A DNA stretch of 64,000 nucleotides from Opitutia bacterium (GCA_016217545.1 JACRHT010000017.1:868001-932000); one strand, 5' to 3'; shown: positions 54,716-63,672, counted from the first letter of the stretch. Program-made: numbers and translations. Notes: generated by a model not told the origin, from the sequence alone.

Positions 54716-56122
54716 GTGACGTCCCCCGCCACACCGACACCCAAGCCGACGCTGTTCATCAGCTACGCCTCCGAGGATCGCGAAGCCGCGCGTCGACTGC
54801 GCGACACGCTCGCCGCGGCCGGTCTCGACGTGTGGTATGACGAAAACGAACTCGGCGGCGGCGACTCGTGGGACGCCAAGATCCGTCGCCAGATCCGCGA
54901 GTGCGACTACTTCATGCCCGTCATCTCGGCCAACACCGAGCGACGCAAGGAAGGCTACTTCCGCCGCGAGTGGCGCCTCGCCGTCGAGCGCACGCTCGAT
55001 ATGGCCGACGACGTGATGTTCCTCCTGCCCGTCTGCATCGACGGCACCTCGGAGAACAACGCCCGCGTCCCGGAAAAATTCTTCGCCGTGCAATGGCTTC
55101 GTGCTGCCGGCGGCGCCGCGACACCGGCCTTGGAAAACCTCGCGCGCCGCATCGCCACCGGCGAGCACCTTGCACCGCTGCCGCCGCGCGGCCGCGCCGA
55201 GCCGCCGATCTCACGCGCCACGACCACGCCCGCGCACGGTGCTCCTCCGCCGCTGCCGACGAGCCCGGCGCCGCACGACTCTCATTCCGCCAACCACGAC
55301 GGCCCGCCGCCGATGCCGCCGTTTCCCCACGTGCAAGGCAACGGCATGCCCGCCGGCCTGAAATTCCTCGCCGAAGTGATCTGGTGGGTCATCACCGCGG
55401 CGTGGCTGCTCCTCCGCCGCGCGCCGAAGTGGATTCGCATCATCCTCATCGTCTGGGCGTGCATTTCGTTTTTCTCCTATTGCGTGCGCAGCCGCTCAGC
55501 GCCCCCGACCGGGAAAGCCCCCGCGGAGAAAACCGAGAAGCGCAACAAGCCCCAGCTCACGGCCGCCGACCTCGCCGCCGCGCAGAAGGCCCTCAAGGAA
55601 TCCGGCCTCCCCGCCGGCCTCGCCGAATTCGGCAACGAAGTGGCCAAGCGCCTCGCCACCGAGATCAAAAACTCCGAAGCCTCCGACAAACAGATCGTCG
55701 CCGTCCCCTTCCACGCGGGCATCACCGACGAAAAGGACGCAGCGTTTCTCCGCCAGGTCTTCACGCCGCTCTGGGGCCGCCTCTCCATTGAGCGCGCCGG
55801 TGAAACCGGTCTCATCGCCACGCCGCTCCCCGCGCCGTCGAATGAAGCCCTCGCCGCCCTCGGCAAACGCCTCGACGCCGGCTTCGTGCTCGGCGCGCGC
55901 ATCGTTCGCCCCACCGCGACTCCCGCCGCACCCGCAAATCCGCCCGCCGGCGAAACGGCCGCCCCGGCGACTCCCGCGAGCGAGGCCAGCCTCGAGATCG
56001 TTCTGATCAAAAGCGAGACCGGCGCCGTCGCGTGGTCCGGCACTTTCGTGCTCACGGAAGATCCCTCGGCAATCGCGAACCGCATCGCGGATGGCGTGCT
56101 CACCGCCGCGAAGCCGCAGTGA
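54716..56122 (+). CDS. TIR-domain membrane protein
   Basis: A 468-residue protein. Residues about 12-140 form a TIR domain: FISYASEDREAARRLRDTL, LDVWYDENELGGGDSW and RECDYFMPVISANTERRKEG. A Pro/His-rich linker is followed by one or two membrane helices (about 214-258, LAEVIWWVITAAWLLL; WIRIILIVWACISFFSYC). A C-terminal domain of about 200 residues with no recognised family follows (GITDEKDAAFLRQVFTPLWG; DAGFVLGARIVRP). Bacterial TIR domains can be NAD+ hydrolases or scaffolds; neither is shown. GTG 54716 is chosen as start; TTG 54698 is an alternative. Confidence 0.8.
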   Translation: MTSPATPTPKPTLFISYASEDREAARRLRDTLAAAGLDVWYDENELGGGDSWDAKIRRQIRECDYFMPVISANTERRKEGYFRREWRLAVERTLDMADDVMFLLPVCIDGTSENNARVPEKFFAVQWLRAAGGAATPALENLARRIATGEHLAPLPPRGRAEPPISRATTTPAHGAPPPLPTSPAPHDSHSANHDGPPPMPPFPHVQGNGMPAGLKFLAEVIWWVITAAWLLLRRAPKWIRIILIVWACISFFSYCVRSRSAPPTGKAPAEKTEKRNKPQLTAADLAAAQKALKESGLPAGLAEFGNEVAKRLATEIKNSEASDKQIVAVPFHAGITDEKDAAFLRQVFTPLWGRLSIERAGETGLIATPLPAPSNEALAALGKRLDAGFVLGARIVRPTATPAAPANPPAGETAAPATPASEASLEIVLIKSETGAVAWSGTFVLTEDPSAIANRIADGVLTAAKPQ

Positions 56123-56128
56123 CGCGCC

Positions 56129-57043
56129 TCACCGCGCCGCCTGCCGCTCTTCCCACTCGTCGATCGTCTTCGGCCAATCCGAGTTGAGCAGCCGCGAGAG
56201 CGAGCGATCCGCCAGCAGCTTCCCGCCCGTCTGGCAGCGCGGGCAATAGTTCACCTCGTTCTCCGCGTAGCGGATCCGCTGCACCGCCGTGCCGCACACC
56301 GGACACGGCTCGCCGAACTTCCCGTGCACCGCCATCTCCGGGCGAAACGCCGTGACGTTCGCCGGGAATTTTTCTCCCGCCTCCGCGCGCAATCGCTCGG
56401 TCCACTCGCGCAGCGTGCGCTGCGTCGCCCCGTGCAGTCGCGCGATCTCCCGGTCGCCGAGCTTCGACGTCAGCGCAACCGGCGACAGTCGCGCCGCGTG
56501 CAGGATCTCGTCCGAGTAGGCGTTGCCGATGCCGTCGAACAGCCGCGGATCGGTCAGCGCGCGTTTCAATGTGTGATTCTCGCTCCGCAACCGCGCCGCG
56601 AATTCCGCTGCCGTTGCCGCAAAGACATCCAACCCGCCGCGCGCGTGCGCCGCCAGACCCGCCTCGTCCGCGACGACATGCAGCGACGCCCGATGTTTCG
56701 TGCCCGCCTCGGTGAGCGTCAGCACGCCGTTCGCGAACCCGAGATGCGCGAGCGCGTTCTTCACCTTCAACTGCGCCGGCCCGGCGAGCGCGCCCCCAGT
56801 CCACTGCAGTCGCCCCGCGATCATCAGGTGCAACACGAGCCACTTCCCATCCTCGAATCCGAAAGCGATCCGCTTCCCCATTCTCCGCAACCGCGCCACC
56901 CGCTGCCCCGTGAGCGCATCGATCGGCGGCAGCGCCGTGCGCAGCACGAAAATATCGAGCACCCGCACACGTTCGAGCACCTGGCCCACGACACGCGCCT
57001 CCAGCGCTTCGAGGTAAACAGTGATGTCCGGCAGCTCGGGCAC
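56129..57043 (-). CDS. Fpg/Nei-family DNA glycosylase
   Basis: A 304-residue enzyme, GTG start, beginning (V)[16 protein letters not shown]. The Pro2-Glu3 pair is the catalytic N-terminus of the Fpg/Nei family, which excises oxidised bases and cleaves the strand by beta/delta elimination. [14 protein letters not shown]-type helix ([13 protein letters not shown]) and the C-terminal zinc finger ([20 protein letters not shown] then CPRCQTGG) are present. The 8-oxoG (Fpg) versus pyrimidine (Nei) class cannot be settled from sequence alone. It runs opposite to and converges with the TIR gene, 6 bp apart. Confidence 0.88.
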   Translation of the reverse strand: MPELPDITVYLEALEARVVGQVLERVRVLDIFVLRTALPPIDALTGQRVARLRRMGKRIAFGFEDGKWLVLHLMIAGRLQWTGGALAGPAQLKVKNALAHLGFANGVLTLTEAGTKHRASLHVVADEAGLAAHARGGLDVFAATAAEFAARLRSENHTLKRALTDPRLFDGIGNAYSDEILHAARLSPVALTSKLGDREIARLHGATQRTLREWTERLRAEAGEKFPANVTAFRPEMAVHGKFGEPCPVCGTAVQRIRYAENEVNYCPRCQTGGKLLADRSLSRLLNSDWPKTIDEWEERQAAR

Positions 57044-57227
57044 GCGCCCAAGCAAACAGGCCCGCCGCAAAAGACACGCCAATCCGGCGCGCAATCGCAG
57101 GCGACGGAGTTATCTCCGCGCCGAAGGTCGCAACGAGCGCCGCCTGGTCGAACGAACATGGTCTTCTTCGGTCCGGCCGAACGCGGTTTCACGTAGCGCC
57201 ACCGCCCAGCCATTTTCATCGTGCCGC

Positions 57228-58394
57228 ATGCCCCGTCGCTCCCTGCTGCTTCCCGCCGTCGCGTTCCTTCTGTTCTCCGCGCCGCTCGCGTTGGCGCAAT
57301 CCTACGTCGGCTCCGGCCTCACGACGTTGCCGTTGATCGCCACCACGAATCGCTACCTGGACAACGCAGCCTGGGCGATCAACTCCTCCGGCGTCGTCGC
57401 CGGCGCCTCGGCCAACGATCTCTCCGAAAGTTATCCGGTCAGCTTCTCGAACGGCGTCCTGACCCAGCTGAGCCTCACCTACGGCGGCTGGGCCTACGGC
57501 ATCAATTCGAACGGCGCCGTCGTGGGCGAGGCCTACTTCGGCGCCGGCTCGAGCCACCCCTTCGTCTACAGCGCCGGCGTGATGACCGACCTCGGCACCC
57601 TCGGCGGCGAAAACAACAGCGCCGCCTTCGGCATCAACAACTCCGGGGTCGTCGTCGGCTACGCCGCCACGGCCGGCGGCAACTCGTTCGCCTTCTCCCA
57701 CTCCGGCGGCACGATGCAGAATCTCGGCGCCCTCGGCGGCGACTACAGCGGCGCGCGTGCCATCAACAGCTCGGGCACCATCGTCGGCTACGCCGGCAAC
57801 GCCAGCAACAACGACCGCGCCTTCGTCTACAGCGGCGGGGTCATGTCGGACCTCGGCACGCTCGGCGGCGACACTTCCGATGCCTTCGCGCTCAACGATG
57901 CCGGCGCGATCGTCGGCGTCTCGCGCAACAGCAACGGCGACAACCACGCCTTCGCCTATTCCGGCGGCGTCATGCGCGACCTCGGCACGCTCCTCGGCGA
58001 CACGTCCAGCGTGGCGCGGGGCATCAACGCCTCCGGCGCGGTCGTGGGCTACTCGACCGACGACGACGACAACAGCCGCGCCTTCTACTACGCCAACAGC
58101 GAGATGATCAGCCTCAACACACTCTTCGTCGGCTCGTTCAGCGACGGTGCCACCGCGAGCGGATTTGTGAGCCTCAACTACGCCTACGGCATCAACGACA
58201 GCGGCCAAATCGTCGGTTCAGGATCCTACTTCGACCTCGAGACGATGAACATCACCTCGCGCGGTTTCGCACTCACCGTGAGCGCCGTGCCCGAGCCCTC
58301 GACCTACGCCGCCATCCTCGCCGCCGCCGCTCTCTGCGCGGCAGCCCTGCGTCGCCACCGATCCCGCGTCAGCGCCGCCCGGACTTCGGCATAA
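57228..58394 (+). CDS. HAF-repeat PEP-CTERM protein
   Basis: A 388-residue secreted protein: signal peptide (LLLPAVAFLLFSAPLALAQ), then about seven repeats of roughly 45 residues of the form MxDLGTLGGxxSxAxxINxxGxIVGY, matching the HAF (probable extracellular repeat) family, for example MTDLGTLGGENNSAAFGINN and MSDLGTLGGDTSDAFALND. The C-terminal signal is AVPEPSTYAAILAAAALCAA then RRHRSR. Probably a beta-propeller-like surface protein. Exosortase-dependent anchoring is inferred. Confidence 0.92.
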   Translation: MPRRSLLLPAVAFLLFSAPLALAQSYVGSGLTTLPLIATTNRYLDNAAWAINSSGVVAGASANDLSESYPVSFSNGVLTQLSLTYGGWAYGINSNGAVVGEAYFGAGSSHPFVYSAGVMTDLGTLGGENNSAAFGINNSGVVVGYAATAGGNSFAFSHSGGTMQNLGALGGDYSGARAINSSGTIVGYAGNASNNDRAFVYSGGVMSDLGTLGGDTSDAFALNDAGAIVGVSRNSNGDNHAFAYSGGVMRDLGTLLGDTSSVARGINASGAVVGYSTDDDDNSRAFYYANSEMISLNTLFVGSFSDGATASGFVSLNYAYGINDSGQIVGSGSYFDLETMNITSRGFALTVSAVPEPSTYAAILAAAALCAAALRRHRSRVSAARTSA

Positions 58395-58574
58395 GTGGTT
58401 CACCGGCCGCGACACGCTCGGCGCGAGTGGACGCCTAAACTTCCACCTTCAATTTCAACGGGCGCAGAGCGCCCCGGCCGCACACCGCACAAGCAGGACG
58501 CTGCTCGCAGTGATCTTGGTGCGCCGCATTCGGCGCGGACGAGTCGACGTCGCGCTCAGTGCCTCGCGGGTTCT

Positions 58575-58609
58575 CTTTCTACTCGCTACCCGCTACCCGC
58601 TACTCGCTA
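58575..58609 (+). repeat. heptamer-periodic leader tract before the WD40 gene
   Basis: Five in-register units, CTTTCTA, CTCGCTA, CCCGCTA, CCCGCTA and CTCGCTA, then CTGGGGAACC and the ATG at 58620. Here a GGGGA stands just before the start, so the tract and a ribosome binding site coexist. Confidence 0.9.
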
Positions 58610-58619
58610 CTGGGGAACC

Positions 58620-59672
58620 ATGAATTTTGCCAAGCATTGGGCCGCCACGCTCGACGACTACGCGATCGACCTCGCGTGGTCGCCGGACGGCTCACTCCTC
58701 GCCGCCGCGTCCGCCGCCGGCGGCATCTCGCTCTACGACGCCGCGACCGGCGCCGTGAAGCACACGCTCACGGGCCACGAAGACGGCGCCAACTGCCTCG
58801 CGTGGTCGCCGTCCGGCGACGTCCTCGCCAGCGGCGGCCAGGACGGCTGCGTGCGTTTCTGGAGCGCCGCGACCGGCGCCCAAACCGCGGAAGCCAAACT
58901 CGGCAACGCGTGGGTCGAGCACCTCGTCTGGACCACCAGCGCTCAACCCTCCGCTCTCGGCGCTCAGCTTCTCTTCGCCGCCGCCGGCCGAAAACTCCTC
59001 GCTCTCCGCGCCGACGGTTCGACCGCGCACGCATTCCCCGACGCCCCAAAAACCATCGCCGCCCTCGCCGCGTCGCCATCCCTCAACTCTCAACCCTCCA
59101 CTCTCAACTCCCCCGTCCTTCTCGCCGCCGCCTGCTTCGGCCACGTTTCCCTCTGGAACACCGCCGATTTCACGGCACACAAGGAATTCTCCTACGGCAA
59201 CGCGATCTACGCGCTCACGTGGTCGCCCGACCGCCGCTGGCTCGTCGCCGGCTGCCACGACAACGCCGTGCACCTCTGGGCGCCCGCCGAGGATCTCGAG
59301 CTGCACATGAGCGGCTACGAGACGCGGCTGAAGGAACTCTCGTTTTCCCACGACTCCAAATGGCTCGCCACCGGCGGCGGTCGCGACGCTTGCGTCTGGG
59401 ATTGCAGTGGCGCCGGCCCCGAAGGCCGCGAGCCGCTCATGCTCCCGCACAACAATCGCGTCGTCGCGGTCGCGTTTCAAAATTCCCACGGCCTGCTCGC
59501 CAGCGGCTCCGCCGAAGGCGAGTTCTCGCTCTGGGCGCCAGCGCGCAAGAATCCGCTTTTCGCCGAAGTGAAAATGCCCTCCGCCGCGACCAAGTTCGCG
59601 TGGCGCGGCGACGACGCGCTGCTCGCCGTTGGCACCGCCAAGGGCCAGCTCTTCGTCTTCAAGACCGCCTGA
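58620..59672 (+). CDS. WD40-repeat protein with in-frame heptamer tracts
   Basis: A 350-residue predicted beta-propeller with about six to seven WD40 blades (LAWSPDGSLLAAASAAGGIS; CLAWSPSGDVLASGGQDG; LTWSPDRRWLVAGCHDNAV; LSFSHDSKWLATGGGRDA), with no enzymatic domain or signal peptide. It would act as a protein-interaction platform in the cytoplasm. Two loops are encoded by heptamer tracts: SAQPSALGAQ (58940-58974) and SLNSQPSTLNSP (59080-59114). These break the blade pattern and look inserted. Partners unknown. Confidence 0.85.
   Translation: MNFAKHWAATLDDYAIDLAWSPDGSLLAAASAAGGISLYDAATGAVKHTLTGHEDGANCLAWSPSGDVLASGGQDGCVRFWSAATGAQTAEAKLGNAWVEHLVWTTSAQPSALGAQLLFAAAGRKLLALRADGSTAHAFPDAPKTIAALAASPSLNSQPSTLNSPVLLAAACFGHVSLWNTADFTAHKEFSYGNAIYALTWSPDRRWLVAGCHDNAVHLWAPAEDLELHMSGYETRLKELSFSHDSKWLATGGGRDACVWDCSGAGPEGREPLMLPHNNRVVAVAFQNSHGLLASGSAEGEFSLWAPARKNPLFAEVKMPSAATKFAWRGDDALLAVGTAKGQLFVFKTA
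58940..58974 (+). repeat. in-frame heptamer tract in the WD40 gene (copy 1)
   Basis: CGCTCAA, CCCTCCG, CTCTCGG, CGCTCAG, CTTCTCT: 7-bp period. Three units equal seven codons, so the reading frame is preserved every 21 bp. Confidence 0.75.
59080..59114 (+). repeat. in-frame heptamer tract in the WD40 gene (copy 2)
   Basis: CCCTCAA, CTCTCAA, CCCTCCA, CTCTCAA, CTCCCCC. It encodes a stretch with NSQPSTLNSP and is nearly identical in DNA to the leader tract at 30924-30957. Confidence 0.8.
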
Positions 59673-59686
59673 CGCTTTCCTTGGTG

Positions 59687-59800
59687 GAACGCGTTGACCT
59701 CAACGCGTTCTGCTTGCCCGCAGTGGCATCCCCGCCGCGCCGCGCTCGCATCTGTGCCGGTCAAATTAGGCGAAAGCAGAGCGAGCGGAACACGTTCCGC
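59687..59800. repeat. two palindromes upstream of the EamA gene
   Basis: GAACGCGTTGA-CC-TCAACGCGTTC (59687-59710) is a perfect 11-bp-arm inverted repeat 14 bases after the WD40 stop. GCGGAAC-AC-GTTCCGC (59785-59800) is a perfect 7-bp-arm repeat. The EamA start is 37 bases further on. Either REP-like or regulatory. Confidence 0.7.
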
Positions 59801-59836
59801 CCTTGCTGCGCGCCGCGCCGCCGCAACCTTCCCGGC

Positions 59837-60736
59837 GTGCCTTCCACGCTTCCGCTCCGCCATCTTTTGCTCGCCCTCCTCGTCGTCGCGATTTGGGGCT
59901 CCAATTTTGTCGCGCTGAAGCTCGCGCTCGTCGATCTGCCGCCGCTGCTGCTCTGCGCCGTGCGCTTCGTCTTCGTGTCGCTGCCGCTCGTGTTCTTCCT
60001 GCCGCGGCCGGCGATCACCTGGGCGCAGCTTCTCACCTACGGCCTCACGATGTTCGCCGCGCAATTTGCCTTCATGTTTCTCGGCATGCGACTCGGCATG
60101 CCCGCCGGCCTCGCCTCGCTCGTGCTCCAGTTCCAGGTTTTCGTGTCGCTCGCGCTCTCGGTCGTGATGCTCGGCGAACGCGTGCGCCTCGTGCAGGTGG
60201 CCGGCGCGCTCGTCGCCGCCGGCGGTTTCTTCATCGTCGGCCGGCACACCGGCGGCGAGATGACGCTCGCGGGTTTCCTCTGCCTGCTCCTCGCCGCGGC
60301 CTCGTGGGGCTTCGCCAACGTCACCTCGCGCCGCCTCGGCAAAGTGAACCCGCTCGCGCTCGTCGTGTGGGGCGGGCTCGTGGTGCCGCTCCCGATGTTG
60401 GCCGCCTCGCTCGCCTTCGAGGGTCCCGGAGCCATCGCGCATGCCCTCACGCACACCGGCGCCACCGCTTGGGTGTGCGTCGCCTACACCGTCTACCTCT
60501 CGACGCTCGTCGCCTACACCATCTGGAGCTGGCTGCTCGGCCACTACCCCGCATCGACCGTCACGCCATTCACGCTGCTGGTGCCGGTGTTCGGCATGGT
60601 GACTTCGGCGATCTATCTGCATGAGTCGCTGCCGGGCTGGAAAATCGCCGCGGCCGCCTTCGTGATTTCCGGCCTCGTGCTGTGCGTCTTCGGCCCGCGT
60701 TTCACAGGGAAAATCCCCCAGGTCGCCCGGTCCTGA
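59837..60736 (+). CDS. DMT-superfamily EamA transporter
   Basis: A 299-residue protein with about ten helices arranged as two EamA repeats. The first starts LLLALLVVAIWGSNFVALKL, the second LAGFLCLLLAAASWGFANVT. Conserved exit elements LGERVRLVQVAGALVAAGGF and LHESLPGWKIAAAAFVISGL end the repeats. Such proteins export amino acids or metabolites; the substrate is unknown. GTG 59837 is chosen because no ATG precedes the first helix. Confidence 0.88.
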   Translation: MPSTLPLRHLLLALLVVAIWGSNFVALKLALVDLPPLLLCAVRFVFVSLPLVFFLPRPAITWAQLLTYGLTMFAAQFAFMFLGMRLGMPAGLASLVLQFQVFVSLALSVVMLGERVRLVQVAGALVAAGGFFIVGRHTGGEMTLAGFLCLLLAAASWGFANVTSRRLGKVNPLALVVWGGLVVPLPMLAASLAFEGPGAIAHALTHTGATAWVCVAYTVYLSTLVAYTIWSWLLGHYPASTVTPFTLLVPVFGMVTSAIYLHESLPGWKIAAAAFVISGLVLCVFGPRFTGKIPQVARS

Positions 60737-60806
60737 CGCGCCGCTCGTCAACCGCCCAGCTCCGTTCGTCAGTTCGTCTTCGAGGCGGCGACGCTCGCAC
60801 CGTCGG

Positions 60807-61166
60807 ATGCGCGTCCGCATGCCCACCATCGCCGAGCGCTACTGTGCCCGCCATCGGATCAACGCCGAGCATTTCGCGCGCCGTGCGCTGCTGCGCTCAT
60901 TGCCGCTCCAAGGACTGCTGCTTTATCCGCTGCTGAGCGCGCTTCCCGGTTTTTTCGATCCGGATCTCGAATTCGTTCGCGACATCGGCCGCCAGCGCAC
61001 CCTGCGCGACTTCGCCGTCGACGCCGTCGATTTCAAAATCCATCCGGACAACTCCTCGTTCGCGCGCCGCGTCCTGAAGCTCCGCGTGTCCTCGCGCAAA
61101 CTGCGCCGCCACCTGGCGACCGCGCTCGCGGAGAACGACGCCTCGCAAACACCGGCCCGCGCGTGA
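60807..61166 (+). CDS. small basic protein of unknown function
   Basis: A 119-residue basic protein without recognised family: MPTIAERYCARHRINAEHFA is followed by one short hydrophobic helix (LLLYPLLSALPGFF) and a conserved-looking RTLRDFAVDAVDFKIHPDNS then RRVLKLRVSSRKLRRHL. Alternative start ATG at 60819. A DNA- or RNA-binding role is possible from the basic residues but unsupported. Confidence 0.55.
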   Translation: MRVRMPTIAERYCARHRINAEHFARRALLRSLPLQGLLLYPLLSALPGFFDPDLEFVRDIGRQRTLRDFAVDAVDFKIHPDNSSFARRVLKLRVSSRKLRRHLATALAENDASQTPARA

Positions 61167-61199
61167 CTCGGCGGCCCGGGCGGCCGCGATGGTCCTGCT

Positions 61200-61775
61200 T
61201 CAAGCGGCGAACACCACGTCGCGTTCCCCGCGCGTGAGTTCCCGCCAACGGCCAGGCGACAGCTGGAGCGACGCGAGCGTCAACGCGCCGATCCGTGCGC
61301 GCACCAGCCGCAACGTCGGATGCCCCACCGCCGCGGTCATGCGTCGCACCTGCCGGTTTTTTCCCTCGCTCAATTCCAGCGCCAGCCAGCAATCCGGCAC
61401 GCTCTGCCGCACGCGGATCGGCGGCTCGCGCGGCGGCAACTCCGGCGCCGGCTCCAACCGCCGCACGCCGCACGGTTGCGTGCGATAGTCGCCGATCGTC
61501 ACGCCGCGCGCGAGCTGCGCCAGCGCCGCGTCGGTCGGGATGCGCTCCACCTGCACCCAATATTCCCGCCGGTGCCCGCGCTCCGGATCGAGCAACCGCG
61601 AATTCAACCCCGCCTCGTCGCTGAGCAGCAGCAATCCCTCGCTATCCGCATCGAGCCGCCCGAGCGCGTAAACGTTCTTCGGCAAACCAAACTCCGCGAG
61701 CGTCCGCCACCGCGAGCCGGGCTCGGGCGTGAACTGCGAGAGGACGCCGTAAGGTTTGTGAAGAGCGAGGAGCAT
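61200..61775 (-). CDS. rluE: rRNA large-subunit pseudouridine synthase (RluE-like)
   Basis: A 191-residue RsuA-family enzyme without an S4 domain. MLLALHKPYGVLSQFT opens the fold, the catalytic Asp is in ALGRLDADSEGLLLLSDE, and the third motif is EGKNRQVRRMTAAVGHPTL. It isomerises a specific uridine in 23S rRNA (position 2457 for E. coli RluE). ATG at 61775 starts directly at the conserved N-terminus. Converges with the small gene ending at 61166. Confidence 0.9.
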   Translation of the reverse strand: MLLALHKPYGVLSQFTPEPGSRWRTLAEFGLPKNVYALGRLDADSEGLLLLSDEAGLNSRLLDPERGHRREYWVQVERIPTDAALAQLARGVTIGDYRTQPCGVRRLEPAPELPPREPPIRVRQSVPDCWLALELSEGKNRQVRRMTAAVGHPTLRLVRARIGALTLASLQLSPGRWRELTRGERDVVFAA

Positions 61776-61850
61776 GGTGCGTCGCGCGACCAGATTGAGC
61801 GTCGCCCTATTCCCCGGCGCAAGCCTCCGCAAAACCGCGCGGGATCCACT

Positions 61851-61870
61851 GTGGGAGCGAGCTTGCTCGC
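61851..61870. repeat. REP-type sequence like Pseudomonas REPs
   Basis: GTGGGAGCGAGCTTGCTCGC contains a GCGAGC-TT-GCTCGC palindrome and matches, from general knowledge, the form of gammaproteobacterial REPs (GTGGGAGCGAGCTTGCTCGC). It sits in the 242-bp gap between rluE and chrA. Confidence 0.75.
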
Positions 61871-61967
61871 GACGCTCCAAGCCACACCCCAGTCGGCACG
61901 CCGCGCCACTCGTGCTCGGAAACAGGTCGCCATGCCCTGACGCGAAAAAGTCACACCGCCTCTCGTC

Positions 61968-61997
61968 ATTTGTGTTCATTCGTGTCCATTCGTGGTT
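61968..61997 (+). repeat. decamer-periodic leader tract before chrA
   Basis: Three 10-bp units, ATTTGTGTTC, ATTCGTGTCC, ATTCGTGGTT, ending 20 bases before the chrA GTG. The same units precede ettA on the other strand. Confidence 0.85.
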
Positions 61998-62017
61998 CAA
62001 CTGCTTCGCTCCTCCCC

Positions 62018-63214
62018 GTGGCCAATCCACCGCCGCCTCCGACCGTCCCGCAGATCTTCCTCGCCGCGCTGCGCCTCGGTTGCACGTCGTTCGGCGGACC
62101 GGTCGCGCACCTCGCCTACTTCCGCCGCGACTACGTCGAGCGCCGCCGCTGGATCGACGAGGCGCACTACGCCGACCTCGTCGCGCTCTGCCAATTCCTC
62201 CCCGGCCCCGCGAGCAGCCAGACCGGCTTCGGTCTCGGCTACCTCTGGCGCGGCTGGGCCGGCGGGATCGCCGCGTGGCTCGGCTTCACGCTGCCGAGCG
62301 CCGCGCTGATGACGGCCTTCGCGCTCGGCACGGGACAACTCAGCGCGCTCCTCGGCACCGGCTGGCTGCACGGCCTCAAACTCGCCGCCGTCGCCGTCGT
62401 CGCCCAAGCCGTGCTCGCGATGTGGCGCACGCTCGCCCCCGACACCACGCGCTCCGCCCTCGTGCTCGCCAGCGCCACCACGCTGCTGCTCGCACCCGTC
62501 GCGTGGATGCAGTTCGCCGTGATCGTCGCCGGCGCTGCCATTGGCGTCGCGTGGCTCCATCGTGACCGCACCGCGAAGCCGCAACGCCCCGCCGCAGCGT
62601 CCGCGCTTCCGTCCTTCCGCGCTTCCGCGATTTTTCTGGCGGTATTCCTCTGCCTCCTCGTCGCGTTTCCGGCAATTTGCCGTAATACGGCAAATTGGCC
62701 TGCGGCGTTGGCGGACAAATGCTACCGCGCCGGCGCGCTCGTCTTTGGCGGCGGCCATGTCGTGCTGCCGCTGCTGCAGCGCGAGTTCGTCGCAACGGAC
62801 GGCGTCACGGCGGAGCAATTCCTCGCCGGTTACGGCGCGGCGCAGGCGATGCCGGGACCGCTCTTCACGTTCGCTGCCTTCCTCGGCGGGACCACGCACG
62901 GCATCGCCGGCGCGGCGTGGGCCACGCTCTGGATTTTTCTTCCCGGCCTGCTGCTCGTCGCCGCCGCACTGCCCTTCTGGCAAACGCTCCGCACCGATCC
63001 GCGCGCGCAAGCCGCTCTGCGGGGCGCCAACGCCGCCGTCGTCGGCCTGCTGCTCGCCGCGCTCATTCACCCGATCGGCCGCGCGGCGCTCGGCGATTGG
63101 CGCAGCGCGGTGCTCGTCGCCGCGGCGTTCATCGCGCTGCTCGTGCCCCGCGTGCCGGCGTGGGCCGTCGTGCTCGCCTGCGCAGTCACAGCGCAACTTA
63201 TCGGACTCGCTTAA
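62018..63214 (+). CDS. chrA: long-form chromate transporter ChrA, palindrome in the interdomain linker
   Basis: A 398-residue protein with two CHR domains. The first has SFGGPVAHLAYFRRDYVERR and FLPGPASSQTG, the second VFGGGHVVLPLLQREFV and AMPGPLFTFAAFLG. The domains carry paired helices and export chromate with proton antiport in the characterised members. The linker between them contains CRNTANWPA, encoded by a perfect palindrome (62673-62697). GTG at 62018 is chosen since earlier in-frame codons would translate the decamer tract. Confidence 0.9.
   Translation: MANPPPPPTVPQIFLAALRLGCTSFGGPVAHLAYFRRDYVERRRWIDEAHYADLVALCQFLPGPASSQTGFGLGYLWRGWAGGIAAWLGFTLPSAALMTAFALGTGQLSALLGTGWLHGLKLAAVAVVAQAVLAMWRTLAPDTTRSALVLASATTLLLAPVAWMQFAVIVAGAAIGVAWLHRDRTAKPQRPAAASALPSFRASAIFLAVFLCLLVAFPAICRNTANWPAALADKCYRAGALVFGGGHVVLPLLQREFVATDGVTAEQFLAGYGAAQAMPGPLFTFAAFLGGTTHGIAGAAWATLWIFLPGLLLVAAALPFWQTLRTDPRAQAALRGANAAVVGLLLAALIHPIGRAALGDWRSAVLVAAAFIALLVPRVPAWAVVLACAVTAQLIGLA
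62673..62697. repeat. TAAT-core palindrome inside chrA
   Basis: CAATTTGCCGT-AAT-ACGGCAAATTG, 11-bp perfect arms, in frame at about residues 219-227. It shares the AAT centre and CC..GG flanks of the 53642 palindrome. Confidence 0.85.
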
Positions 63215-63288
63215 CGGCGTGATTCCGCGCGTCACGTTTCGCGAAAGCGCTTGCCCTGTGCGCGCCGCGTGCGCATGCCTCCCCGCCG

Positions 63289-63672
63289 ATGCGCCGCAAA
63301 TTCTCCACGATCGCGCTGCTCGTCGCCTGGCTTTGTGCCAATGGCGCGGTGTGGAACGTCGTGCAGGTCGTCGCGTGGGCGAAGATGTTTCAGGACTACT
63401 CCGCCGTCATGCCGGTGCACGAGGCGCTGCGCGTGACCTTCGTCGGCGGCGAGGCGTGCGACCTCTGTCACGTTGCCCAATCCGCGCAGGACACCGCGCG
63501 CGACCAATTGCCGCGCGACGACGCCCTCGGCGGCAGCGACCGTGTCGTCCTCGCTTTTCACGCCACGCCTCCGGTCGTGGTGATCGCTCCTGATTTCGCC
63601 TGGCCGGGCCTCGCCAACGAGGCCGGCCTCACGCGCACCGATGCGGTGCCCGTGCCGCCCCCGCGCGTTTAA
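63289..63672 (+). CDS. small membrane-anchored CxxC protein
   Basis: A 127-residue protein with an N-terminal signal anchor (FSTIALLVAWLCANGAVW), then NVVQVVAWAKMFQDYSAVMP, a CDLC motif (GGEACDLCHVAQ) and a Pro-rich tail. It is likely periplasmic. The CxxC pair could bind copper, other metals or a thiol partner. It lies 136 bases upstream of a TonB-dependent receptor on the same strand, suggesting a linked role in metal or siderophore uptake (inference). No named family recognised. Confidence 0.65.
   Translation: MRRKFSTIALLVAWLCANGAVWNVVQVVAWAKMFQDYSAVMPVHEALRVTFVGGEACDLCHVAQSAQDTARDQLPRDDALGGSDRVVLAFHATPPVVVIAPDFAWPGLANEAGLTRTDAVPVPPPRV

Noticed and set aside
58575-58609. Heptamer tracts as a CRISPR array
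   Set aside because: No 20-50-bp direct repeats with unique spacers, and no cas gene; the unit is 7 bp and degenerate.
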